Source: Actinomycetota bacterium (GTDB lineage Bacteria > Actinomycetota > Nitriliruptoria > Nitriliruptorales > Nitriliruptoraceae). From it: a stretch of DNA of 55,379 nt. A program made the position numbers and the translations under genes. The DNA lies in NCBI GenBank assembly GCA_019348135.1, contig JAHWJY010000006.1, positions 1-55,379 on the forward strand, given 5' to 3'. How positions within the stretch are numbered: position 1 is the first letter of the stretch; the number at the start of each line of letters is the position of its first letter. The notes under the pieces were generated by a model. That model made no database searches. It saw only the letters and a list, made by a program, of their open reading frames with translations, and was not told the DNA's origin. This document shows positions 1-8,511 of the stretch, in pieces.

Positions 1-200
1 TGAAGCTGCAGGGCTTCATCGTCTCCGACCACTGGGACCGCTTCGGCGACTTCGTCACCGAGGTGGGGGGCTACCTCGCCGACGGCCGCATCACGTACCG
101 GGAGACCGTGGTCGAGGGGCTCGACCGGGCACCCGAGGCGTTCATCGGGCTGTTCGAGGGCGACAACGTCGGCAAGATGCTCGTCCGGCTCGCCGACTGA
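1..200 (+). CDS. NADP-dependent oxidoreductase, C-terminal fragment
   Basis: Only the last 66 codons are present; the frame starts at base 3 and ends with TGA at 198-200. The peptide begins KLQGFIVSDHW and contains LADGRITYRETVVEGLDRAP and an ending of the type FIGLFEGDNVGKMLVRLAD. This is the characteristic tail of the medium-chain dehydrogenase/reductase group of NADP-dependent alkenal/one oxidoreductases (CurA / leukotriene B4 12-hydroxydehydrogenase-like). Members reduce activated carbon-carbon double bonds with NADPH and lack the catalytic zinc. The cofactor-binding Rossmann part lies outside the window. The next gene is convergent, 12 bases downstream. Confidence 0.8.
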   Translation, partial: KLQGFIVSDHWDRFGDFVTEVGGYLADGRITYRETVVEGLDRAPEAFIGLFEGDNVGKMLVRLAD

Positions 201-212
201 CGGACGGCGCGG

Positions 213-926
213 TCAGCGGAGGGGCCGGGGGAACCCGATCCGGACCTCGACGCCCGGCGAGAACATCACGTGCGGCTCGCCCGCGGGCGGGGGGAGGCCG
301 AGGTCCGTCAGGAGGTCCGTGTCCACGGCGAGGAGCTCCGCCCCGCGCAGGGGCCAGGGCTCGTGCTCCACCGGCACGGCGACGGGTACGCCGAGGGTCC
401 GGGTGTAGGCACGCCAGCGCGAGGACAGGAACGTCTCGAGCGGTGGAGGCTCCGGATCGCCGAGGGGATCGCCGACGCAGATGCGGAGATCGAGCCTCGC
501 CGGCGCGTGCGGCGCACGTCGCCGCGAGCGGTACCGGACCTCGTCCCCCTCCCGAGCCACCTCGACCGACGCCCACCGGTAGGGCACGCCGAGGGCGGCC
601 CGCAACGCCGTGGCGGCCACGAGGTGGTCGAGCTCGAGCGTCAGGAACCAGATGGCGTCGCTCCCGGCGGCGTCGCGGACGTAGGTCCGCACGTTGACCT
701 CGCCCACCGTGATGCGTGGCGCGGAGAGGAAGGGCGCCACCCCGGACCGCATCCGGAACGGCGTGATGCCGACCCAGGCGGATCCGCCGAACGTGTCCGG
801 CACGAGACCCTCCGGGAGGAGCGCGGCGACCGCCTCCGGGGGGTAGGCGTGGTGGACGAACGCGACGTCCTCCCAGCGCTGGTGGACCAGCGGTGCCACC
901 TCCTCCTCGGGTCGCCACCGCGCCAC
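213..926 (-). CDS. DUF2071 (YqjF-like) family protein
   Basis: A 237-residue cytosolic protein beginning with GTG (MARWRPEEEVAPLVHQRWEDV). The segments FVHHAYPPEAVAALLPEGL, WVGITPFRMRSG, FLTLELDHLVAATALRAALG and the late VMFSPGVEVRIGFPRPLR fit the DUF2071/YqjF family, whose members resemble acetoacetate decarboxylase-fold proteins but mostly lack an assigned reaction. It begins one base after the stop of the membrane protein gene upstream, so it is the last cistron of a minus-strand operon with a FAD/Rieske oxidoreductase and a ZIP-like membrane protein. Nothing in the sequence gives a substrate. Family assignment is fairly sure, function unknown. Confidence 0.8.
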   Translation of the reverse strand: MARWRPEEEVAPLVHQRWEDVAFVHHAYPPEAVAALLPEGLVPDTFGGSAWVGITPFRMRSGVAPFLSAPRITVGEVNVRTYVRDAAGSDAIWFLTLELDHLVAATALRAALGVPYRWASVEVAREGDEVRYRSRRRAPHAPARLDLRICVGDPLGDPEPPPLETFLSSRWRAYTRTLGVPVAVPVEHEPWPLRGAELLAVDTDLLTDLGLPPPAGEPHVMFSPGVEVRIGFPRPLR

Positions 927-927
927 G

Positions 928-1656
928 TCAGACCACCAGCAGGAGGGCGGCGAAGGCGACCGTCGCGGTGAGGAACACCCCGAACCGGCTGCGGCGCTGG
1001 TCCGGCAGCTCCTCCTTGAGCACGTTCATGAGGATGCCGCCGCCCAGGAACGCGGCCAGGACGGCCACCGCCGCCTCGTCGGGCTCGGCCATGCCGGCGA
1101 CCGCCCACCCGGCCAGCACCCCGCCGGCGACGATCCACCGCCCCGCGCGTCGGTAGACCCGGCCGTGGTCCTCGACGAGCGCCGCGTCGTTGACGAGGAA
1201 GTGGAGCCCGACCGCGACCGTGTAGAGCACCAGTCCGACCGTGTCCTCCGCGGCCTCGCGCACCAGGACGGCGCCGGCGATGGCGTTGTAGAGACCGTAC
1301 GAGCCGACGTGGATCCACCCCACGGGGTCGGGGGAGTGGCTTCCGGGGCTCGTCTCCCGCGCCCGGCGGGCGTGCTGCTCGAGGCCGTGGAAGACGACCA
1401 GGCCGGCGAGCGCGGCGACCCAGCCGTGGCCCTCGATCCACGGCACCGAGACGCCGGCGGCGTCGAGGCGGTCCTCGACGGCGGCCATCTCGGGGAGGAG
1501 GTGGAGGAACACGTAGGCGACCGAGATCCCGCCGCCGACCGACAGCCACCGGTTCCGGGGCACGACCCCGAGCGCCTCCTCGAACCTCCGGGCCAGGAGG
1601 TGCACGGCGGCGAGCGCGACCGCGGCGGTGCCGGCGGCCGCGAGGGTGGTGCTCAC
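928..1656 (-). CDS. ZIP-like multi-pass membrane protein
   Basis: A 242-residue protein starting with GTG ([21 protein letters not shown]). It shares a 4-base GTGA overlap with the stop of the upstream FAD/Rieske gene, which strongly suggests translational coupling. About seven hydrophobic segments are visible. The last but one carries [17 protein letters not shown], which resembles the conserved membrane helix of ZIP metal transporters, and an early helix has [12 protein letters not shown], with the His-Leu-Leu-Pro arrangement also seen in ZIP proteins. A polar loop ([17 protein letters not shown]) lies in the middle. Zinc or iron transport is only an inference; it may be a ZIP-fold protein of other function. 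Confidence 0.6.
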   Translation of the reverse strand: MSTTLAAAGTAAVALAAVHLLARRFEEALGVVPRNRWLSVGGGISVAYVFLHLLPEMAAVEDRLDAAGVSVPWIEGHGWVAALAGLVVFHGLEQHARRARETSPGSHSPDPVGWIHVGSYGLYNAIAGAVLVREAAEDTVGLVLYTVAVGLHFLVNDAALVEDHGRVYRRAGRWIVAGGVLAGWAVAGMAEPDEAAVAVLAAFLGGGILMNVLKEELPDQRRSRFGVFLTATVAFAALLLVV

Positions 1657-3164
1657 CCGTCGTCGCGGTCCGCGAGCGGGGCCGTGGCGGGGCCCTCCAG
1701 GACGGTGCCGTCCACGTCGTAGCGCGACCCGTGGCAGGGGCAGTCGAAGCTCCGCTCGATCTGGTTCCACTGCACGACGCACCCGAGGTGCCGGCAGATG
1801 GCGGAGCGGGTGGTCGTCGCCCCGCTGTCGTCCCGAGCGACCGCGGTCAGCTTGCCGTCGACGCGGACGATCCCGCCCCCGCCGGGTGGGATGTCGTCGA
1901 TGGACGCGGCGTCGGTCGACACGCGGTCGCCGACGAAGCGGGCCGCCACCTCCGCGTTGTGCTTGAGGAACTCCCCGACGCCGGCCGTCACCGGTGTACG
2001 CGACGGCGACAGGACCTCGGCCTCGGGGACGTCGCGCCCCAGGACGAGGTCGCGGATGATGCCGGCGGCGGCGGTGCCGCCGGTCAGGCCCCACTTGTTG
2101 AACCCACTCGCGACGTGGACGCGCTCGGAGAACGGCGCGACCCCGACGAAGGGCAGCTTGTCGGCCGGGAGGAAGTCCTGGGCGGACCAGCGGTACCGGA
2201 CGTCCGGTCGCCCGAGCCGGTCGCGGGCGAACGCCGCCAACGGGTCGTCGTGGTCCCCGCGGTCGGGGCCGTGCCCGGTCTCGTGCGACTCGCCCACGAC
2301 GATGGCGTAGACCTGCTCGCCCTCGCGGTGGTGGCGGATCGATCGGGTGGGATCCTCGGAGGAGATGTACATCCCCGCCGGGTGGTCGTCGTCCGCGAGC
2401 GCGGCGACGCCGTAGGCGCGGCTGGCGCGGGCGCGGGCGAACTCGAACCCGCGGTCGATGATCGGCAGCAGCGTCGCGAGCACGACCGCGTCGGCGGTCA
2501 CCTCGCCGACGGGCGTCTCGACCACCGTGGCGGCGCCGGCGCCGCGGATGCCGGTCACGCGCGTCCGCTCCCGCACGCTGCACCCCTGGTGCGCCTCCAC
2601 CGCGTCGGCGAGGCCCTGGACGTAGCGGACGGCGTGCATCTGACCCTGGTCCCGGAAGCGCACGGCGCCCCGCGTGGGGAAGGGGAGGTCGACGTCCTCG
2701 ACCCAGTCCGCCGGCAGCCCCAGCCGCTGCGCCGCGTCGACCTCTGCCTGGAGGGTCGCGAGCTGGTCGGCCTGTTCCGTGTAGACGAACGCGTCGAGCG
2801 TCTCGAACGCGGCCTCGGGCGCGTGCCGGGCGGCGAGGTCCCGCACCGTCGCCACCGCGGCCTCGTTCAGCCGTGCGTAGGTGCCGGCCACCTCGTCGCC
2901 GTGCATCTCGCGGAGGTCGGCGTAGATGGCACCGTGCTGTGACGTCACCTTCCCGGTGGTGCCCCCGGTGGTGCCGTGCCCGACGGCGCGGGCTTCGAGG
3001 ACGGTCACCTGCAGCCCCGCCTCGGCGAGCAGCAGGGCGGTCGTGAGCCCCGTGATGCCGGCACCCACCACCACGACGTCCGTCACCCAGTCGCCGGCGA
3101 GGGGCTCGCGCGGTCGTCCCGGCGCGGTCCCGAGCCAGAGGGACGTGCGGTCGCGGTCGGTCAT
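1653..3164 (-). CDS. FAD-dependent oxidoreductase with C-terminal Rieske [2Fe-2S] domain
   Basis: A 503-residue two-domain protein. Residues 28-45 hold the dinucleotide-binding motif ([19 protein letters not shown]), and the DAO-type FAD domain extends to about residue 400 ([16 protein letters not shown] is the C-terminal FAD contact). The last hundred residues form a Rieske domain with [11 protein letters not shown] and CPCHGSRYD, the Cys-x-His and Cys-x-x-His ligands of a [2Fe-2S] cluster. The architecture matches glycine oxidase/DadA-like oxidoreductases with a Rieske tail, in which electrons probably pass between FAD and the cluster. The start at 3164 has GAGGAG five bases upstream. It heads a three-gene operon with a ZIP-like membrane protein and a DUF2071 protein. 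The substrate is not evident. Confidence 0.88.
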   Translation of the reverse strand: MTDRDRTSLWLGTAPGRPREPLAGDWVTDVVVVGAGITGLTTALLLAEAGLQVTVLEARAVGHGTTGGTTGKVTSQHGAIYADLREMHGDEVAGTYARLNEAAVATVRDLAARHAPEAAFETLDAFVYTEQADQLATLQAEVDAAQRLGLPADWVEDVDLPFPTRGAVRFRDQGQMHAVRYVQGLADAVEAHQGCSVRERTRVTGIRGAGAATVVETPVGEVTADAVVLATLLPIIDRGFEFARARASRAYGVAALADDDHPAGMYISSEDPTRSIRHHREGEQVYAIVVGESHETGHGPDRGDHDDPLAAFARDRLGRPDVRYRWSAQDFLPADKLPFVGVAPFSERVHVASGFNKWGLTGGTAAAGIIRDLVLGRDVPEAEVLSPSRTPVTAGVGEFLKHNAEVAARFVGDRVSTDAASIDDIPPGGGGIVRVDGKLTAVARDDSGATTTRSAICRHLGCVVQWNQIERSFDCPCHGSRYDVDGTVLEGPATAPLADRDDG

Positions 3165-3355
3165 GGCTGCTCCTCACGGTCGCCCGGGTCCGGTGGGTCC
3201 ACGGGGCGAGGTCGAGGGTCGTCGCCGCCCCGCTCCGGTGCGACCCGCGGAGCCCGTCCGTTGGGCCGTCCGACGGGGGCGGCCGGTTCGCGCCCACGCC
3301 CCGACCCTGTCACCCTGGGTGGCCACGACGCCGTCCCCCCGATCCCGAGGTCCCC

Positions 3356-4165
3356 GTGCTCCCCCGTTCCCTGCTGGCCCTCCTGGCCGCCCTCCTGCTG
3401 GTCCTCGCCGCCTGCGGCGACGGTGACGGGCCGTCCGACGGTGCCTCACCCAGCCCGGGTGACGCCGCCGGTGAGGTCGAGCTCGCCGAGGGAGCGGCGG
3501 CGGTGGTGAACGGGACCGAGATCCCGACGCCGGTGCTGGACGCGCGGGTCGAGACCGCGGCCGCCGCGCCGGAGGTCGCCGAGATCCTGGGCGGCGAGGA
3601 CGGCGAGGCGGCACGGTCGCAGCTCGAGGCCAGCATCCTGTCCCAGCTGATCGTGAACGAGATCGTCATCGACGGAGCGGCTGACCGTGGGCTCGAGGTC
3701 GACGACGACGCCGTCGCGGAGACGCGCGACGAACTCACCGAGCAGGCGGGGGGCGAGGAGGCCTTCGCCGAGCAGGTGGGCCAGGCCGGGCTCGACGACG
3801 TGCAGCTGGCCGCCGAGCTCGAGGCCATCACGGCGCTGCGGCTCGTGCGGGACGACCTGAGCGCGGAGGAGGTCGGTAGCCCGCCGCCCGTCCAGCCCGC
3901 CCCCGACGGCTCGACCCCGGACCCCGCCGACGCGCGCCTCCAGCAGTGGCTGCTCGAGCAGCTGCAGGCCGCGGAGGTGGCGGTCGCCCCGGAGATCGGC
4001 ACCTGGGACCCGACCAGAGGCTCCGTCGTCCCGGCCGTGCTGCCGCAGCAGCAGCCGCCGCCGGCACCCGCCACGACCTCCCCCGACCGCGACGGGACCG
4101 GGACGACCGCGCCCGACGCCGGGACCGACGGGACCGAGGGGACCGAGGGCGACGGCGAGGGCTGA
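3356..4165 (+). CDS. SurA N-terminal-domain lipoprotein
   Basis: A 269-residue protein starting with GTG, preceded by GAGG. Residues 1-19 form a lipoprotein signal peptide ending in the lipobox LVLAAC, so Cys20 is the likely lipidated residue. After an acidic linker, residues about 45-170 match the SurA/PrsA N-terminal chaperone domain: VVNGTEIPTPVLDARV, then helices containing SQLIVNEIVIDGAADRGLEV and GLDDVQLAAELEAITALRLV. No parvulin PPIase domain follows. The chain instead goes through a Pro-rich linker to EIGTWDPTRGSVVPA and an acidic Gly/Thr tail. It probably acts as an extracytoplasmic holdase-type chaperone. A hairpin that may be a terminator follows the stop. Confidence 0.78.
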   Translation: MLPRSLLALLAALLLVLAACGDGDGPSDGASPSPGDAAGEVELAEGAAAVVNGTEIPTPVLDARVETAAAAPEVAEILGGEDGEAARSQLEASILSQLIVNEIVIDGAADRGLEVDDDAVAETRDELTEQAGGEEAFAEQVGQAGLDDVQLAAELEAITALRLVRDDLSAEEVGSPPPVQPAPDGSTPDPADARLQQWLLEQLQAAEVAVAPEIGTWDPTRGSVVPAVLPQQQPPPAPATTSPDRDGTGTTAPDAGTDGTEGTEGDGEG

Positions 4166-4167
4166 CG

Positions 4168-4198
4168 GTCGCCGCGCGGCCCCCCGGTCGGCGGCGAC
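4168..4198 (+). terminator. Candidate hairpin terminator after SurA-like lipoprotein gene
   Basis: GTCGCCGC (4168-4175) pairs perfectly with GCGGCGAC (4191-4198) around a 15-base loop, immediately after the TGA of the lipoprotein gene. No T-run follows, as is usual in very GC-rich genomes. Confidence 0.4.
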
Positions 4199-4250
4199 GA
4201 CCGTGGCCGCGGGTCCTGCACGGTGATGCCGGACACGCAACACTGGGCCG

Positions 4251-6488
4251 GTGGACCGGGGCCGGACCCCGGCCCCGTTGACGAGGGAGCCTCGCGAGGT
4301 GGCGACGAAGACCGCCCGGCGTGTGTGGATCCAGCGCGTCGTCGCCCTCGTGGTGGCACTCGCCGGGGTCCCGTTCCTCGTGGCGCTCGGGGCCATCGCC
4401 GAGGACGCGCCGATCCGCGAGGGCGAGACCGCGCCCCGGACCGTGCGGGCGGACCAGCTCATCCGGATCGTCGACGTCGAGGCCACCGACACCGCGAGGC
4501 GGACGGCCCGTGAGTCGGTGCGCCCGCAGGAGGTGTTCGACGACGAGGCGCAGGCCGCGACCATCGCCCAGGTCCGCGACGTGTTCGCGGCCGTGCGGGA
4601 CGCCCGGGAGCCCGAGGAGGTGGCGCCGCCGCCCGCGCCGGCCGCGAGCCCGGGCGCGTCGCCGGCGCCGGCGCCGGCGCCGCGACTCCGCGAGCCCTCC
4701 GAGGAGGAGCAGCTGGCGGCGCTGCGCGACTCGCTGCCGTTCCTGTCCGAGGAGGCACGGCTGGCGTTGGTCGAGCTGAGCGACGCCGCCCTGGAGCAGC
4801 TCGAGAACGAGACCATCAGCGTCGCCCAGCAGCTCGCCCGCCTGCGCATCACGGAGGAGGAGCTCGAGTCGACGCTCGACGAGCAGCTCCGGGTGGAGCT
4901 CGCGGTGCGGAACTTCCCCGGCGAGACCGGCAGCCTCATCGTGGATCCGCTCATCCGCGGGGTGATGCAGCCGACGGTCCGGGTCGACCCCGACCTCACC
5001 ACCGCGGCACGCGACCAGGCCGAGGAGGCGGTCGGGGAGGTCGTGCGGACCTGGCGCCCCCGGGAGCCGATCGTCGTCGAGGGCGAGACCGTCGACGCCA
5101 TCCAGATGCAGGCGCTGCGGCAGCGCGGGCTCGAGGGCACCGACCCGCGCACCGCCCTGCTGCGCGCCTTCGGGGCCATGGCCCTGGTCGTGGTCGTCGT
5201 CGCGACCTACCTGCGACAGATGCAGCCGCGCGTGTGGCGTTCCGGCCGCAAGATCCTGCTGCTGTCGGCGCTGGTCGCGGGCTACGCGCTGCTCATCACC
5301 GGCGCCGGGTTCCTGACCGAGGTCGCCGGCTCGACCTGGTGGTACGCGGTGCCGGCCGGCGCGCTCGCGATGCTGACCGCCATCCTCGTCGCGCCGGTGG
5401 TCGGCATCGCCACGATGCTGCCGTCGGTGGCGCTCGTCCTCGTCGTGACCCCGCAGTCGACCGCGGTCGCCGTGTTCGTGGCGGCGTCGGTGCTGGTGTC
5501 GGTCCCGCTCGTCACCAAGCTCGCCTCGCGCGGCGACCTCCGCACGGCCGTGCTCCGCGCCGGCATGTCCTTCCCCGTGCTGGCCGTGGTGTCGGTGGCC
5601 GTCTTCGGGCCCCGCGAGCGGCTGGGGCTCGTCGCGCTGGCCGGGCTCGTCAACGGCATCCTCACGGCCGTGCTCGTCCAGGGCACGCTGCCGTTCGTCG
5701 AGACGTGGTTCCGGCTCCCCACGGTCACGGCGCTGCTCGACCTCGCCGACCGCAACCACCCGTTGCTGCGCGAGCTCGAGCAGAAGGCGCTCGGGTCGTA
5801 CAACCACTCGGTGATGGTGGCGGCGCTCGTCGAGCGGGCCTGCCGGCGCATCGGAGCCAACGGCCTGCTCGGCTCGGTCGCGGCGCTGTACCACGACATC
5901 GGCAAGGTCCGGCAGCCGCACTTCTTCATCGAGAACCAGCAGGGCATCGCGAACCCGCACGACGACCTCGAGCCCGAGGTGTCGGCCGTCATCATCCAGA
6001 ACCACGTCGTCGACGGGGTCGAGATGGCCCGCGAGTACCGCCTGCCACCCGAGGTCGTGGCCGCGATCGGCTCCCACCACGGCACGATGATCGTGACGTA
6101 CTTCTACCGGCAGGCGCTCGACCGCGCCGAGGGCGACATCCGCGAGGTCGACGTCGACCACTTCCGTTACAAGGGCACCAAGCCGCGCAGCAAGGAGGCG
6201 GCGGTGCTCCTGATGGCCGACTGCTGCGAGGCGGCCACGCGCGCGGCCGCCATGGACCGGGGGACCCTGCCGCGCGACGAGATCGAGGGCATGGTCGACC
6301 GCCTCATCCAGGAGCGGGTCGACGACGGGCAGTTCGACGAGTGCGACCTCACGTTCGCCGAGATGTCGGCCTGCCGCGACTCGATCGTCGAGGCGCTGGT
6401 CGGCATCTACCACCCGCGCATCGCCTACCCGGAGTCGTCCCAGGAGCGCGAGCCCGAGGCCGCGGCCCCGGAGCGCAGCCGGTCCTGA
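4251..6488 (+). CDS. 7TM HD-domain phosphohydrolase (PgpH-like, probable c-di-AMP phosphodiesterase)
   Basis: A large membrane protein of 745 residues. One hydrophobic helix near residue 30 is followed by a long extracytoplasmic region (about 55-300) with a Pro/Ala linker. A block of about six to seven membrane helices (about 305-485) comes next. The cytosolic HD domain carries LGSYNHSVMVAALVERACR and YHDIGKVRQPHFF, with His548-Asp549 as the metal-binding pair, then IIQNHVVDGVEMA, GSHHGT and MADCCEAATRA. This is the 7TMR-HDED/7TM-HD/HD architecture of PgpH, which hydrolyses cyclic di-AMP; the c-di-AMP role is taken from the family. GTG at 4251 is the longest start. GTG at 4299, with GAGGGAG upstream, is an alternative giving 729 residues. 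Confidence 0.88.
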   Translation: MDRGRTPAPLTREPREVATKTARRVWIQRVVALVVALAGVPFLVALGAIAEDAPIREGETAPRTVRADQLIRIVDVEATDTARRTARESVRPQEVFDDEAQAATIAQVRDVFAAVRDAREPEEVAPPPAPAASPGASPAPAPAPRLREPSEEEQLAALRDSLPFLSEEARLALVELSDAALEQLENETISVAQQLARLRITEEELESTLDEQLRVELAVRNFPGETGSLIVDPLIRGVMQPTVRVDPDLTTAARDQAEEAVGEVVRTWRPREPIVVEGETVDAIQMQALRQRGLEGTDPRTALLRAFGAMALVVVVVATYLRQMQPRVWRSGRKILLLSALVAGYALLITGAGFLTEVAGSTWWYAVPAGALAMLTAILVAPVVGIATMLPSVALVLVVTPQSTAVAVFVAASVLVSVPLVTKLASRGDLRTAVLRAGMSFPVLAVVSVAVFGPRERLGLVALAGLVNGILTAVLVQGTLPFVETWFRLPTVTALLDLADRNHPLLRELEQKALGSYNHSVMVAALVERACRRIGANGLLGSVAALYHDIGKVRQPHFFIENQQGIANPHDDLEPEVSAVIIQNHVVDGVEMAREYRLPPEVVAAIGSHHGTMIVTYFYRQALDRAEGDIREVDVDHFRYKGTKPRSKEAAVLLMADCCEAATRAAAMDRGTLPRDEIEGMVDRLIQERVDDGQFDECDLTFAEMSACRDSIVEALVGIYHPRIAYPESSQEREPEAAAPERSRS

Positions 6489-6490
6489 CG

Positions 6491-6518
6491 CCCGCGGGGC
6501 GGCGGGACGGCCCGCGGG
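6491..6518 (+). terminator. Candidate hairpin terminator after HD phosphohydrolase gene
   Basis: Two copies of the self-complementary octamer CCCGCGGG (6491-6498 and 6511-6518) can pair with each other over a 12-base G-rich loop, starting two bases after the TGA of the upstream gene. Confidence 0.4.
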
Positions 6519-6639
6519 TGCCGTGTCCCGGACCCGTCCGGTACCTTGCACCCCGTCACGCGCACCCGATCGAGGTGCGACCCCACGGCCTGCGCCCCGC
6601 GCGCCCGTGGCCACCGAGCACCAGATGAGGTTCCACCCG

Positions 6640-7293
6640 TTGAGCGACAACGCCACGCCTGAAGCCCCCCCGGCCGACACCGAGGCCGGGACCGAGGCCG
6701 AGACCCCCTCGCCGGACGCCGAGGCTGCCGAGACGGCCGCCCCCGAGGCGGAGGCCGGGACGACACCGGAGGCCGACGCGCCCGCCGCCGCGGCGACCGA
6801 CCCCGAGCCCGCCACCGACGACGCGCCGGCGACCGACGACGCGCCGGCCGCCGACGAGGCGCCCGCCGCCGCCGCGCCGTCCGCGCCCGCCGGCCCGTAC
6901 CCCCCGCTGTCGCCCGGCGACCGGGTGACCGGCGAGGTGGTCAAGCTCGTCGAGTTCGGCGCGTTCGTCGACGTCCTCACCGTCGAGGGCACCGTCACCG
7001 GCCTGGTGCACGTCTCCGAGGTCGACCGCGGCTTCGTGGAGAACATCTACGCCCACCTCTCCGTGGGTGAGCAGGTCACCGTCAAGGTGGTCTCCGTCGG
7101 CGACGACGGCAAGATCGGGCTGTCGATCAAGCAGGCCGACCCGGAGTGGCAGGACGAGCCCGGCGACGATCGTCCCCGTCGCAGCACCATCGACAAGGAC
7201 TTCGACCGCCGTCTGCGCAAGTTCATGCACGGCTCGCAGTCGATCCAGGGTGAGGTGCGCCGCCAGAAGCGCGGGCGCCTCGGCCGCGACTGA
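6640..7293 (+). CDS. S1 RNA-binding domain protein with acidic N-terminal tail
   Basis: A 217-residue protein if translation begins at TTG 6640, nine bases after GATGAGG; ATG 6625 is a slightly longer alternative. The first hundred residues are low-complexity Ala/Glu/Pro/Asp sequence, including repeated DDAPA units. A single S1 domain follows: PGDRVTGEVVKLVEFGAFVDV, VTGLVHVSEVDRG, then VGEQVTVKVVSVGDDGKIGL. The tail is basic (RRLRKFMHGS...RRQKRGRLGRD). The arrangement resembles small S1 proteins that bind RNA or the 30S subunit, such as general stress protein 13. Partners are not evident, and the basic end may contact RNA. Confidence 0.82.
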   Translation: MSDNATPEAPPADTEAGTEAETPSPDAEAAETAAPEAEAGTTPEADAPAAAATDPEPATDDAPATDDAPAADEAPAAAAPSAPAGPYPPLSPGDRVTGEVVKLVEFGAFVDVLTVEGTVTGLVHVSEVDRGFVENIYAHLSVGEQVTVKVVSVGDDGKIGLSIKQADPEWQDEPGDDRPRRSTIDKDFDRRLRKFMHGSQSIQGEVRRQKRGRLGRD

Positions 7294-7317
7294 CGGCTCA
7301 GGCGGGCCCGTGGGGGC

Positions 7318-7713
7318 TCACCAGGGCCAGCGTCGCGACGTCCGCGGCTGGAGGTCGGTCAGCGCCACGAGCTCGTCGAGCCAGGCGGGGTCCTGCAGCT
7401 TGAGGTGGAGGTCGAGCACGTCGTCGGCCGTGAACGGAGGGCCGGCCGGCGGGTCCTCCGGGTGGGCGGGCCCCTCCTCCCACGGCGGGTGCTCCGCGGT
7501 GGAGAGCTCGACGCCGCCCTCGATCAGCAGCTCGATCGCGTGCTCCCCGGCCGGCTTGACGACGAACACCTCGCAGGTGGGGCAGCGGAAGCCGTAGCGG
7601 TTGCGGTCCCCGTCCACCGAGCGCAACGGGTCGACGAGGTGCAGGGTGATCTCCTGCGGCTGCAGGTCGACCTCGTCCGTGCACATCGGGCACGTCGCGC
7701 GGATGGTCTTCAA
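7318..7713 (-). CDS. Zinc-ribbon protein of unknown function
   Basis: A 131-residue protein. The start is taken at TTG 7713, because TGGAGGA lies seven bases upstream on the coding strand and no ATG or GTG lies nearby in frame. It opens with LKTIRATCPMCTDEVDLQP and has a second CPTC in NRYGFRCPTCEVFVVKP, giving a four-Cys zinc ribbon over about the first 60 residues. The rest is acidic and ends with LDELVALTDLQPRTSRRWPW. It is convergent with the S1 gene. I do not recognise a named family; a regulatory or RNA/DNA-contacting role is possible for such ribbons but cannot be shown. Confidence 0.72.
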   Translation of the reverse strand: MKTIRATCPMCTDEVDLQPQEITLHLVDPLRSVDGDRNRYGFRCPTCEVFVVKPAGEHAIELLIEGGVELSTAEHPPWEEGPAHPEDPPAGPPFTADDVLDLHLKLQDPAWLDELVALTDLQPRTSRRWPW

Positions 7714-7922
7714 GACCGGCTCCTCCAGAGGTGGCGGGGGACGTCGGTGGGGGTTCGGGGGTGATGGCGGTGGGGATGGCCTGTCCGATGTGTACCTGCG
7801 GTGAGGTTCCCGACACCCTGGCCGGTCGGGTCGCGTCCGGGACGGACGGCCCCGCGACCTGTCCGGAAGGAGGCGCTGCGCGGGTGTGGCCGGGGGCCGT
7901 CCGGGCAGGCGCGGGCGGTCAG

Positions 7923-7928
7923 TAGCAT
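7923..7928 (+). promoter_or_regulatory. Candidate -10 hexamer TAGCAT
   Basis: TAGCAT fits TAnnnT and lies 26 bases before the GTG of the Lrp/RAM gene, leaving room for the CAGGAG ribosome binding site at 7944-7949. No good -35 is seen. Similar hexamers recur upstream of other genes in this window. Confidence 0.35.
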
Positions 7929-7954
7929 CCGGGGAGCCGATCCCAGGAGCCGCC

Positions 7955-8236
7955 GTGATCACCGCGTTCGTCCTCATCGACGTCCAGGTCGACGCCGTCC
8001 CCGAGGTGGCGCAGGCGATCGCCGACCTGCCCGGCGTGACCGAGGTGTGGTCGGTCACCGGTCGCTACGACCTCATCGTGAAGGTCCGGGTCACCCGCAA
8101 CGAGGACCTCGCGGACGTCGTGACGGGCGGGATCGACAAGGTCCCGGGGATCCGCGACAGCGAGACGATCATCGCCTTCCGGGCGTACTCCGAGGACGTC
8201 CTCGACGCCGGCTTCGCCATCGGCGTCGAGGACTGA
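7955..8236 (+). CDS. Stand-alone Lrp/AsnC ligand-binding (RAM) domain protein
   Basis: A 93-residue protein with GTG start, CAGGAG five bases upstream. The whole chain is one RAM/ACT-like domain: ITAFVLIDVQVDAVPEVAQA, then VTEVWSVTGRYDLIVKVRV and RDSETIIAFRAYSED. It lacks the helix-turn-helix of full Lrp/AsnC regulators, so it does not bind DNA by that means. Stand-alone RAM domains form oligomers that bind amino acids or partner proteins. It overlaps the alkyltransferase-like gene by one base (TGATG), and that gene overlaps yaaA by four, so the three are co-translated. Confidence 0.88.
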   Translation: MITAFVLIDVQVDAVPEVAQAIADLPGVTEVWSVTGRYDLIVKVRVTRNEDLADVVTGGIDKVPGIRDSETIIAFRAYSEDVLDAGFAIGVED

Positions 8237-8511
8237 TGTCGACGTTCGCGGAGCGGGTGCACGCCGTGGTCCGGGGCCTGCCGTCCGGCACGGTGGCGTC
8301 GTACGGCGAGGTGGCCGAGGAGGCCGGGGCCCCCGGCGCGGCGCGCGCGGTCGGCCGGGTCCTCGCCCGCTCCGACGGTGACCTGCCGTGGTGGCGCGTG
8401 GTCACCGCGGCGGGGCGGCTGGCCCCGCACAAGGAGCAGGAGCAGGCGCGCCGTCTCACCGCCGAGGGCGTCGCGTGCCGGGACGGCCGCGTCCTGGGGA
8501 TGCGGCGGTGA
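8236..8511 (+). CDS. Alkyltransferase-like protein (MGMT/Ogt fold)
   Basis: A 91-residue protein matching the DNA-binding domain of O6-alkylguanine-DNA alkyltransferases: FAERVHAVVRGLPSGTVASYGEVAEEAGAPGAARAVGRVLAR in segments, then LPWWRVVTAAGRL. In the active enzyme the motif is PCHR; here it reads PWWR, so the alkyl-accepting cysteine is replaced by Trp. That is the mark of the alkyltransferase-like (ATL) proteins, which bind O6-alkylguanine without repairing it and direct it to nucleotide excision repair. It lies between a RAM-domain gene and yaaA with overlaps on both sides, which suggests a DNA-damage and oxidative-stress operon. Confidence 0.9.
   Translation: MSTFAERVHAVVRGLPSGTVASYGEVAEEAGAPGAARAVGRVLARSDGDLPWWRVVTAAGRLAPHKEQEQARRLTAEGVACRDGRVLGMRR

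Noticed and set aside
8236-8511. Active O6-methylguanine-DNA methyltransferase
   Set aside because: The cysteine of PCHR is replaced (PWWR), so it is an alkyltransferase-like protein and not the enzyme.
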